DNA from: Paraburkholderia haematera | GTDB lineage: Bacteria > Pseudomonadota > Gammaproteobacteria > Burkholderiales > Burkholderiaceae | Direction: 5' to 3' | Assembly: GCF_905220975.1 (NCBI RefSeq) | Contig: NZ_CAJNBK010000001.1 | Coordinates: forward strand, 744,001-808,000 | Length of the DNA: 64,000 bases | Shown: positions 46,446-53,680 of the stretch, one piece after another | Layout: each line of letters opens with the position of its first letter | Numbering within the stretch: the first letter of the stretch is position 1 | Notes under the pieces: generated by a model | The model's input: only the letters and a program-made list of their open reading frames with translations | The model's database searches: none | What the model was told of the DNA's origin: nothing | Translations under genes and position numbers: made by a program

Positions 46446-47456
46446 GTGCGAACTTTGATGTTGCTGCTGTTTGTGGTTGTTGCATTCACCGGCTGTACTG
46501 ATCAGAGCGGTACGTCATCGTGGCAGGGCAATACTTCATCGCAGGAACTAGACCACTTCAATCATTCGACGGTGTGGGATGACGCAAGCGCCGAGGAAAG
46601 GGATCAGACGCTCATCGCGCAGTTCAAGGGCAGGTCGTTCGTATGCCGTCAGGCAAAAGACCACACGCCGGAAGATGCGGGCAACGCAGCGCGGGCTTTC
46701 GGCGAATTTGTCCAGTACACCACTCACGGTGATGGCGTTCCTGATTTTTGGGACAGCGAGGCTGCACGCAAGAAACGTCTCGATCTGATAAGCGCCGCCA
46801 TCAAGGCAGGGAGCTGGAAGGCGGACTATGTCGACAGCGTCTGGGCTTTTAAGGCGCGGGGAGACGCTGCGGCACATCAGGATGCGGCGCGACGGCTTGA
46901 GAAGTTGGCGTCTCAAGGTATTCCGATTGCGGCATACACCTATGCGACCTATCTTGAGCAGACTCCGGATGAGCAGGAACGGGTGATGTCTGAAGCAATC
47001 GACCGAGGAAGTCCCGACGCAATGGCGTGGGTGGGGGGCAATATTGTTGTTCGGTCAAAACAGTTACGGCAGATCGGCAAGGCGATGCTGGACTGTGCGG
47101 CGGCGCAGGGAAATGGAGACGCTTACGACAGCCTTGGTTTGCTCGCAGACATGGAAGGACGAAAGGTGGATGCCTATCGCCTTTGGGAAAAGGGCGTAAA
47201 CAATGGATGCTTAGCGTGCATTGGGCGCATGGAAGAATTCGCGAAAATACGCGCCGGTTACGATCCGTCCACCGGGACTACCGATGCGACGCCTGCATTG
47301 AAGCAGATCGGACACTTCTATTCGGATAATTTTCTGTTCGAATGGACCCGCCTGCCGGATCTTTATAGGCCGCTCGCCGCCGACCTGTCGTTCCATATCA
47401 GCGATGGCGATATCTTGAAGCTGCTGAAATTGCAGGCATCCACGCCCGAATCCTGA
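46446..47456 (+). CDS. Second Sel1-like lipoprotein of the T6SS module (DUF6396-type)
   Basis: 336 residues from a GTG with an AGGAG site. Signal peptide MRTLMLLLFVVVAFTGCTDQ with lipobox FTGC (Cys17). The mature part has a Sel1/TPR-like helical array, e.g. AARRLEKLASQGIPIAAYTYATYLEQ and IGKAMLDCAAAQGNGDAYDSLGLLADMEGRKVDAYRLWEKGVNNG. It resembles the first lipoprotein (44781) in plan but lacks that protein's C-terminal unit. It may be a second immunity protein or an orphan immunity gene for another effector. It lies just after the PAAR pseudogene on the same strand. Confidence 0.8.
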   Translation: MRTLMLLLFVVVAFTGCTDQSGTSSWQGNTSSQELDHFNHSTVWDDASAEERDQTLIAQFKGRSFVCRQAKDHTPEDAGNAARAFGEFVQYTTHGDGVPDFWDSEAARKKRLDLISAAIKAGSWKADYVDSVWAFKARGDAAAHQDAARRLEKLASQGIPIAAYTYATYLEQTPDEQERVMSEAIDRGSPDAMAWVGGNIVVRSKQLRQIGKAMLDCAAAQGNGDAYDSLGLLADMEGRKVDAYRLWEKGVNNGCLACIGRMEEFAKIRAGYDPSTGTTDATPALKQIGHFYSDNFLFEWTRLPDLYRPLAADLSFHISDGDILKLLKLQASTPES

Positions 47457-48041
47457 TCTGCATACAGGGTGGCTTCGATGACGCGATTCGTCTGGCATTT
47501 TCATGATGGCATGCGTATGCAACTGTGCGTGAACGAACAACAAATATGACCAGCAATGAACCGACGTCTATTCTCGATCTGTGGCACCGCTGCCGCTGTC
47601 GGTCACGCATACACGCCAGAATTATTGATCGAGACTGAAGTCGGTGGCGCGAAGCGATGGAGCGCGAAACCGTTCACGGAGTGGGCCGTCGTTGGGTGTT
47701 CGGCCCCGATAACGAACAAGTCGCAATTGCGGCCGCACGAGTGGGACGGACGACCCAGCGCACAATCGCAAAATGCAGCTTGGGCGGAGAGGCGGCAGAT
47801 GAGGTTGATCTGCCAGTTGGGGCAAGCAAGCCTCTACGGTGGTCCGCCGGCTCTAACTCCGCTTGCGGCCGGCGGGGAAGAAATCGATCTGTTTCCGGGA
47901 TGAGCGCGGCGGCTATCTTCGCTTACGATTTTCCTCCAGCTTCATTTCATGAACTAGGAGGCGGTTATGCAGTCGGACCAAATCCGCCAATCGCTTCGTT
48001 TCTGCTGGAGCGGGCCGCGTCGCGTTTTTTACGTGTTGCCG
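47457..48041. other. Degenerate stretch between T6SS module and broken integrase
   Basis: Several overlapping short frames, none with family features I recognise and none with consistent codon use. Probably decayed island sequence. Confidence 0.5.
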
Positions 48042-48224
48042 CTAACCCGACTTCGGGTATACGCCGGGTGCCAACAACTTCTCTTTTCCGGCAAACCGGT
48101 ACTTGAAGCGCCACCATTTCTGACCTGCAGTAGTGACAAGAAGAAACAATCCTCCGCTGTCGTACTTCTTTAAGGGCGTCGAACTGGGTTTGATGTTCCG
48201 AATAGTAGTGTCGGTCAATGGCAT
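48042..48224 (-). pseudogene. Tyrosine integrase, N-terminal fragment (DUF4102-type)
   Basis: 60 residues only: MPLTDTTIRNIKPSSTPLKKYD, then GGLFLLVTTAGQKWWRFKYRFAGKEKLLAPGVYP. This is the arm-binding N-terminal domain of P4-type tRNA integrases, which are about 400 residues. The frame ends at a TAG right where homology would continue. Its start faces a tRNA-Arg 165 bases away, with the usual orientation of an island integrase beside its attachment site. The catalytic domain is missing. Confidence 0.85.
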
Positions 48225-48290
48225 GTGGGGGTATCTGGCTTGAGAGCTATTCTGATACCCCCCAAGTTGCCCCCACTTACCCCCAGCTGT
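48225..48290. promoter_or_regulatory. Iterated G-rich motifs between integrase and tRNA, possible arm-type sites
   Basis: TGGGGGTA-like octamers occur at about 48225-48232 (plus) and, on the minus strand, near 48254-48262, 48269-48276 and 48279-48286. The first two form an inverted pair (GGGGGTATC/GATACCCCC). Similar G-rich repeats are seen before integrases of this type and may be integrase arm-binding sites. Confidence 0.45.
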
Positions 48291-48322
48291 AAATGGTTGA
48301 GTTTGGACGTCGCTGGAAACGA

Positions 48323-48355
48323 AAAACCCCGCGAAGCTAGGCTTGGCGGGGTTTT
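48323..48355. terminator. Terminator after the tRNA-Arg gene
   Basis: A 10-base perfect inverted repeat (AAAACCCCGC at 48323-48332, GCGGGGTTTT at 48346-48355) with a 13-base loop, with A and T tracts on both sides. On the minus strand it follows the tRNA 3' end by 33 bases. Confidence 0.85.
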
Positions 48356-48388
48356 AAAGATTTCTTCGGACTTCTCGGGACGTATGTT

Positions 48389-48463
48389 TGGTCCCCCCGA
48401 CAGGAATCGAACCTGTATCTAGCGCTTAGGAGGCACTTGTTCTATCCATTGAACTACGGGGAG
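48389..48463 (-). tRNA. tRNA-Arg (anticodon CCT), CCA encoded
   Basis: On the minus strand it starts CTCCCCG and ends CGGGGGGA-CCA. The D arm is GTTCAATGGATAGAAC, the anticodon arm contains GTGCCTCCTAAGCGC with CCT anticodon flanked by CTN..A, and the T arm is the standard GGTTCGATTCC loop. Acceptor pairing is complete with one G:U. Integrase fragments on both sides suggest its 3' end is or was an island attachment site. Confidence 0.95.
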
Positions 48464-48668
48464 ATAGATGTTTTCAATCGGACGACCGGCGCCTTGCTTC
48501 TGTTGGCCTCAGCCTTATCCCGTGGGCGTTTCCGGCATTTCTGCTTCTTCCTAAATGAAGCGCCGTGACAGCCTGTGAACCCCAGTTTATAGCAGCGTTT
48601 GCTAAAAATTGATCCTGTAGCGTTGAAAAGCGATTTGGCACTGCTACAGCTTCCGACCGGGATAAAAC

Positions 48669-49070
48669 GTGGCTTCAATCCTGCCAGCAGGCAGTCGCTG
48701 GCGTGCCCAGGCGCGCAAGCGAGGGCAGAGTATAGCAAAAACGCTCAAAACGAAAGGTGCTGCCGAGGCTTGGGCGCGGGAGAAAGAAGTCGAGATCGAC
48801 AAGGGGCAGAACGCTGTCGACGCTACCACTGTAACCGTGGGCGACCTCGTCAAAGAGTATCGCGAGATGCGGGACGAATCGGACCGGGCCGTCAAAACGA
48901 AATCGAACGAGTACTAGATCCTGCAGCGGCTGGAGGATGCGTTCGAAAGTCATGTTGCTACACGGCCCACGACGCAACAGATCGTCAAGTTTACTTAGGA
49001 TCGCAGGAAAGCCGACGCGGGTGGGTACACCGTCGACAGGGATATTTCGAAGCTTGGAACGGTGCTACGT
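48669..49070 (+). pseudogene. Phage-type tyrosine integrase remnant with two nonsense codons
   Basis: The open part (48669-48917) reads SRWRAQARKRGQSIAKTLKTKGAAEAWAREKEVEID, VGDLVKEYREMRDESDRAVKTKSNEY. After a TAG at 48915-48917 the frame continues with ILQRLEDAFESHVATRPTTQQIVKF, a second TAG, then DRRKADAGGYTVDRDISKLGTVLRH, the core-binding domain of phage integrases. The catalytic domain is absent; homology stops near 49070 where an opposite-strand frame begins. It differs from the integrase fragment at 48042. Confidence 0.8.
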
Positions 49071-49304
49071 CATCTGGTCAAGATAGTCTGCGACAGCGTC
49101 ATAGTGCGCGTGACGCGCAGCTTCTTCCTTGGCTGTCGGTATCGGGAACGTCTCGGCGCTAACCTGATTGCGGATGGTGTCTTCCGACATTGCAAGTGGT
49201 TCGGCGAGGTAAGCCATCGTCAGGCGCACGCCGTAGCGTTTGAGAATAAATGCGTGGGTGAGAAGGACATTCGGATAGATGACAGGCTGTTGGGTGCCAG
49301 GCAA
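49065..49304 (-). CDS. Small HTH DNA-binding protein, prophage type
   Basis: 79 residues. The C-terminal 60, ILKRYGVRLTMAYLAEPLAMSEDTIRNQVSAETFPIPT then AARHAHYDAVADYLDQM, look like small HTH proteins of prophages and islands (excisionase or pyocin activator-like). The first 15 residues are not convincing and the true start may be lost or different. It overlaps the end of the integrase remnant. Expected role: control of excision or prophage genes, if still functional. Confidence 0.5.
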   Translation of the reverse strand: MPGTQQPVIYPNVLLTHAFILKRYGVRLTMAYLAEPLAMSEDTIRNQVSAETFPIPTAKEEAARHAHYDAVADYLDQMT

Positions 49305-49558
49305 CGCATTTCAGCTTGGCGTGTCTTCTGGCTGGCTGTGGCTGCACAACAGCGGCCACCGCGTGTCATGGTCGTTGGCGAGTGGCGTGACATAGTCAAT
49401 ACCGTAGCCGGCGCGGGCGAAATGATCACTCATGGCGCGCTCCTCGTCGAGAGGACGGTCGGCGGTGAACCTGACCGGATGATTGCATCCATACGCGCGG
49501 TGCCGTCCATTGTGGATGGCGCTGTATTACGTTGACCGTGCTTCGGTGGGCCTGCGAC

Positions 49559-49907
49559 TCAGTTCTTTGCAGGTGTTTCGAGCGGCAGGTATTGTTCGCT
49601 GTCATACGCGGTAGTGACCGTGTAGCCGTCGCGTTTGCGGATCTTCAGAAAGAACAGGGTAGGCGAGACGTCGGCGACTCCGCCGCACGCTTCCGTGTGG
49701 TTTTCGCGCACCCGCACCAGAATGTATTCGCCCTTGTCGGCGGTATCGAAGAGCAGGCACTTGGTCTTGTCTTTCGAGAGACCGTAGGTACGCGTGATGT
49801 CGGCCGCACGGGTGGTTGCATTATTGTCATTCGTTACCGGCTGCTGAGCGGCGCACGCCTGCGTGCTGACGATCAGCGCTGCCGCGATGCCGACAGGCCT
49901 CTTCTGA
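49559..49907 (-). pseudogene. Start-less secreted protein gene
   Basis: From about 49907 down to the TGA at 49559 the frame reads QKRPVGIAAALIVSTQACAAQQP, ending as a signal peptide, then ADITRTYGLSKDKTKCLLFDTADKGEYILVRVRENHTEACGGVADV and TLFFLKIRKRDGYTVTTAYDSEQYLPLET. This looks like a real small periplasmic protein with two cysteines. But no start codon is found in frame before the signal region, and a repeat (49986) lies just upstream, so the 5' end was probably lost. Function unknown. Confidence 0.6.
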
Positions 49908-49985
49908 CAGGTGCGGATCGTTACGGTGTCCGGCGGTGGCTTTACGTATCGTTTTCCTCCGGAACTATCGTCGTCCGGGAAAACA

Positions 49986-50026
49986 CGGCAAAGTGACTTT
50001 GAACGGCTCAGTTCGACCCTTCAGCG
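49986..50026. repeat. Direct repeat copy A (insertion-type remnant)
   Basis: About 40 bases nearly identical to 53416-53456: CGGCAAAGTGACTTTGAACG then GTTCGACCCT, with 3 differences in the middle. Same orientation as copy B, 3.4 kb apart. Could be the end of a lost insertion sequence. Confidence 0.7.
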
Positions 50027-50104
50027 TCCTTCATTATTCGAAGATGAATGGACAATAGCAATCCATCTCTGACAGGCCTTGCGCCTGTCATTCCACCCCC
50101 TGAA

Positions 50105-50310
50105 CTATTGCGTGTCGACCGTTTCGGTCATCCAGGCCAAGGGAAGCACAGCGGCTTCAAGCGCCTTAATGCCAGGAGAGGCTGATGCCGGGCTCCAGTC
50201 GTCATCTGCACTGAAAGCCCGGCGGGTGTCTTTCGGTCCGCGGTATTCGGCAGCCGGCGGTTGAACGTTGGGGTTTTCTTACGTGGCGAGCGCGGCGAAC
50301 AGCAATGCAT
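50105..50310 (-). pseudogene. Possible remnant of a secreted protein gene
   Basis: The minus-strand frame ending at 50105 encodes ENPNVQPPAAEYRGPKDTRR, AFSADDDWSPASASPGIKALEAAVLPLAWMTETVDTQ. Just upstream, ALLFAALAT is followed by an in-frame TAA (50281-50279), as if a signal peptide were separated by a nonsense codon. The composition is protein-like but the call is tentative. About 300 bases to the right (50311-50609) hold nothing I recognise. Confidence 0.35.
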
Positions 50311-50609
50311 GTTGAAAGCTTGATGAAGTTATTCGCGCCGCGCATTCATGTCGAGTTGCTTGTGCGCTTGTCGAATTTTGTCGAGCGTCGCAAGATGCGC
50401 GACGCATCAGCTATGCGGCGGTTGAGTTTCGATTGAGTAATACGAGGAAATATCTACCGACAAAACTCCACAATCGCTGTAGCAAATCGACAGTCATGTG
50501 AGACGGCGATGATTAACATCGCAACGCACGAGTCAGGTGACGTCGAGTGACCACACGCTACTGTTGAGCCACACGTACCGCTCGCAAGATCGACGGACAG
50601 GAAACAAGG

Positions 50610-50885
50610 ATGCAGTTCAGGAAACGAAACTCAATAGTGGAAGCAAGCCAATGGTTCGTGCCGGGCGATCATCCGCGAGTGGAACGTCAAGGGCAGATGT
50701 GGGCCATCGGAACACCGGAGGGTTGGCGCAAGGTGAATCCAGGCGACTGGATACTGACGGACGGCACGGGAAACTCGTGGCCGATGGGCGATCGGGAATT
50801 CCGTTATCGCTACGAGCCTGCTGAGGGCCTGCCATGCAGCGGGGAGGGCGGGCATCGGTCGGCTGGTTACCCAGCGATGACCTGA
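50610..50885 (+). CDS. Phage-type hypothetical protein
   Basis: 91 residues with a GGAAACAAGG ribosome site. MQFRKRNSIVEASQWF, then WAIGTPEGWRKVNPGDWILTDGTGNSWPMGDREFRYRYEPAEG matches the small phage and prophage proteins that start MKFRKKPV.VEA.QW and carry GDWI..G..GE.YP....F...YE. Their role is unknown. The C-terminal 25 residues look extra and may be readthrough into non-homologous sequence. Confidence 0.65.
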   Translation: MQFRKRNSIVEASQWFVPGDHPRVERQGQMWAIGTPEGWRKVNPGDWILTDGTGNSWPMGDREFRYRYEPAEGLPCSGEGGHRSAGYPAMT

Positions 50886-50950
50886 TCTTTGATCATAGCG
50901 GGCTGCACAGGGTTCCGGCACTGGCCCTCGGAATGGCCGGAACCCCTTCG

Positions 50951-50978
50951 CCGGCCCCGAGACGGGCCGGTTTTTTTT
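50951..50978 (+). terminator. Rho-independent terminator
   Basis: Stem CCGGCCC (50951-50957) with GGGCCGG (50964-50970), 6-base loop, then eight T residues. It ends the phage-type gene's transcript. Confidence 0.9.
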
Positions 50979-51102
50979 CAGACTTTCTGTGCGGGATAAG
51001 CATATGCATGGTTAGCATGCCAAATCATCTAACGAGAACGGCTGAATTGTCCGCAGCAAACGGTGCTGACCGTTTTGACTTTCATAGTAGATAAGGCCAT
51101 CG

Positions 51103-51950
51103 ATGGAATCTTACGCTCGCTCGGTACCGGTCGTGATGTACCACCATGTTTCACCATCGCCCGGGGAGCTCAGCATAACCCCGGAGCACTTCGAATCGCA
51201 GATGCGTTGGCTAGCGCGTAACGGATACGTCACGTTAACGGCGGACGAATTCGCGTGCTTTCTACACGGCGGGGCAATGCCCGAGAAGTCAATCCTGTTG
51301 ACGTTCGACGACGGTTATCTGGACAACTATGTTCATGCTCATCCGTGTCTTGCGCGCTACGGTCTTAACGCGATCATGTTTCTTGTAACAGGTCGTGTCC
51401 ACGACGGTCCCGCTCGATCCTTCCTGAGTCGTGCTGCCAGCGCGGAACGTTCGCACGCGGAATGCGAACGCCTCGTTCAGATCGGGCAAGCCGACGATGT
51501 AACCGTACGCTGGAGTGAAATCGACGTTATGCGCGCGGCTGGTACTTTCGAATTCCACAGCCACACTCACAGTCACCGGCGTTGGGGCCAGTTATGTACT
51601 GATCCAGACAGCAAAATTCATCGCATCCGCACGGACATCGAGACGTCAAAGCGGATTCTGACCGAGAAAATGGGGGGGCATCAAAGCATTTGTGCTGGCC
51701 AGAAGGCTATTACGACAATGACTATATCGATGCTGCCCGAATGGCTGGGTTCGAGTACCTCTACACAACGCGCAACACTCAACGCAACTTTCCGGGTAGC
51801 GACCCGTGCCAGATTCATCGCATGGCGGATAACGGCAAGAATGGAGAGTGGCTAGCGCGGAAGGTGCAGCGGTATCAACACGCGCAGTGGGGCGGAGCGT
51901 ACTACTGGTTCAAGCGATTCAGAGAATTTGGAAGGAACGCGTTTTCATGA
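51103..51950 (+). pseudogene. Polysaccharide deacetylase, frameshifted at a 7-G tract
   Basis: The first frame has VVMYHHVSPSPGELSITPEHFESQM, LLTFDDGYLDNYV (TFDDGY catalytic motif) and FEFHSHTHSHRRWG (His metal ligands). At 51672-51678 (ATGGGGGGG) the frame leaves the conserved sequence. One extra G would join it to SKHLCWPEGYYDNDYIDAARMAGFEYLYTTRN in the other frame, which ends at 51950 with an ATGA overlap into the glycosyltransferase, so that frame is the right one. A carbohydrate esterase 4 enzyme would remove acetyl from a sugar. The tract could allow phase variation, or be a mutation or sequencing error. Confidence 0.85.
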
Positions 51951-53164
51951 AGATTCTGTACACCAACTTTCATACGGGTGACGGCGGCGGTCATACGACC
52001 TATATCCTTAACCTGGCGGAAGCACTGAGGGGGCGCCATCGCGTAACGATTGCAGCACCCAGGTCAAGTCGACTCTATCTCAGCGCGGAGCAGATGCCGG
52101 ATGTCGACGTCGTTGCACTGGATTTCCGCAATACGCTGACGTCAATGGTCAACACCGGACGGGCCCTGCGACGTCTGATCAAACTGAATGGTTTCGATAT
52201 CGTGCACGTCAATGGATCGGCGGATCACCGGATCGCGATGCTTGCTACGACAGGATTGGGAAAAAGCAGGCCCTGCATTGTTTACACGAAACACAATGAT
52301 CTGCCAGCGAAGAGCGTAACCACATGGCTTAAGGGCACGCTGGGGACCGATGCGGTAATTTCTGTTTCGGCATACACACGCAATCGGTTAGCGAAAACCG
52401 TTTATGGACGCAAGGTTAATTGGGTTGTGCGGCACGGGATCGATCTCGAACGCTTTGTACCCATGAGGACAGCCGCCGCCGACAGGATTCGAGGTCATCT
52501 CTTGCCGGGGATTCCGGAGGATACGCTGGTAGTTGGCAGCATCGCAGGCATGGATGACAACAAAGGCTGGACGGACATGGTGACTGCGGTTGCCACGTTG
52601 CCGGATGCATTACGCAAACGCGTCCGCATTGTCCTCGCGGGGCAATTACCCGGGGCGGAACAGCTATCGAGGGTGGCTGCGCTGGGGATGGCGGCGCAGG
52701 TAATCTATACGGGAATGCTTCGGGATGTCCGGCCCGCAGTAGCGGTGATGGATGTAGGCTTTGTCCTTTCGCAGCGGGAAACGTTGTCATTCGCATGCCG
52801 GGAGATGATGGCGATGGGTAAGCCGGTGATTGTTTCCAACGCGGGCGGCTTGCCTGAAAACGTCACGCCCGGTGAGGACGGGTGGGTTGTCCCGCTTGGT
52901 GGATGCGGGTACATCGCTCAGATTCTCGCGCTCCTGCTGGGCAACCCGTTCGAGGTCGAGCGTGCCGGTGCTGCTGCGCGTGCCAAGAGTGAAGCACAGT
53001 TCTCGTTGCAGACTTTTGCGGATCGTACAGAGGAGGTGTACGTGGAGTGCCTGTCAAGAGTCTCACGGTTGACTTCCGGCAAAAGTCCCGCTCGAGGGGG
53101 AGCCCTGGTCTTACTGTGTCAGAAAATTATTTTCAGAAAAGCGATACTTGGTACTATTGAATAA
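51947..53164 (+). CDS. Glycosyltransferase family 4 (GT-B)
   Basis: 405 residues from the ATG at 51947. The N-terminal Rossmann half has MKILYTNFHTGDGGGHTTYILNLAEAL, VHVNGSADHRIAMLATTGL and ISVSAYTRNRLAKTVYGRKVNWVVRHGIDLERF. The C-terminal half has VGSIAGMDDNKGWTDMVTAV, ALGMAAQVIYTGMLRDVRP and the E-x7-E-like LSQRETLSFACREMMAMGKPVIVSNAGGLPE. It should add a sugar to a surface polysaccharide or LPS core; the donor is unknown. It is coupled to the deacetylase, suggesting the pair modify the same glycan. Confidence 0.92.
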   Translation: MKILYTNFHTGDGGGHTTYILNLAEALRGRHRVTIAAPRSSRLYLSAEQMPDVDVVALDFRNTLTSMVNTGRALRRLIKLNGFDIVHVNGSADHRIAMLATTGLGKSRPCIVYTKHNDLPAKSVTTWLKGTLGTDAVISVSAYTRNRLAKTVYGRKVNWVVRHGIDLERFVPMRTAAADRIRGHLLPGIPEDTLVVGSIAGMDDNKGWTDMVTAVATLPDALRKRVRIVLAGQLPGAEQLSRVAALGMAAQVIYTGMLRDVRPAVAVMDVGFVLSQRETLSFACREMMAMGKPVIVSNAGGLPENVTPGEDGWVVPLGGCGYIAQILALLLGNPFEVERAGAAARAKSEAQFSLQTFADRTEEVYVECLSRVSRLTSGKSPARGGALVLLCQKIIFRKAILGTIE

Positions 53165-53185
53165 TACGGACTTCGGGCGATCGCG

Positions 53186-53452
53186 ATGAGAGAAGATGTC
53201 GACGCCTTCCTCGATACGCTCTCTGGCCCGTCCCCTGTTATTTGGCTGACGTGGCTAACCTTTCTCGGCTCGCTTGATCCTGACCGTGAGCTGGGGTTCT
53301 CACTCGCCAAATCAAAACGATGGCAGAAGCTTAAGCAGCATGCGGAACGCCTCCGCGACAACGCCAGGCAACATGCTCCGCTACACGCCCTGAACTATCG
53401 CCGCCTGGGAAGATCCGGCAAAGTGACTTTGAACGGCACGGTTCGACCCTGA
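53186..53452 (+). CDS. Hypothetical protein, likely truncated by the direct repeat
   Basis: 88 residues, MREDVDAFLDTLSGPSPVIWLTWLTFLGSLDPDRELGFSLAKSKRW then basic KLKQHAERLRDNARQ. The last 12 codons fall in repeat copy B (53416 on), so the C-terminus may not be original. No family recognised. Same strand as the glycosyltransferase, 21 bases later. Confidence 0.45.
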   Translation: MREDVDAFLDTLSGPSPVIWLTWLTFLGSLDPDRELGFSLAKSKRWQKLKQHAERLRDNARQHAPLHALNYRRLGRSGKVTLNGTVRP

Positions 53453-53460
53453 GCGGTCAT
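53416..53460. repeat. Direct repeat copy B
   Basis: Partner of copy A at 49986; see there. Same orientation. The two copies bound the segment with the phage-type gene, deacetylase and glycosyltransferase. Confidence 0.7.
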
Positions 53461-53680
53461 ATAAATCCCTCCTTAGCGGGCCTTCGCAACGCATGCGAAA
53501 TGGCTCACCTGAGTCAGTGAAGCATCGACGCGACTGTGAGTTGTCGGATTGCACATCTAGTTGCGTGGCCCGATCAGCCAAGAATGAGGTTTTTCCCTAC
53601 GTTTGCTTGAACAGTCCCCTTTTTTCGTATAAATCGGATAATTGGTGGAGAGCCACCGAATGAGCGGGGAGAGATAGCGA

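Noticed and set aside
47556..48106. Two overlapping plus-strand frames of 115 and 149 residues
   Set aside because: No family features, no good ribosome site, composition shifts inside the frames; treated as decayed sequence.
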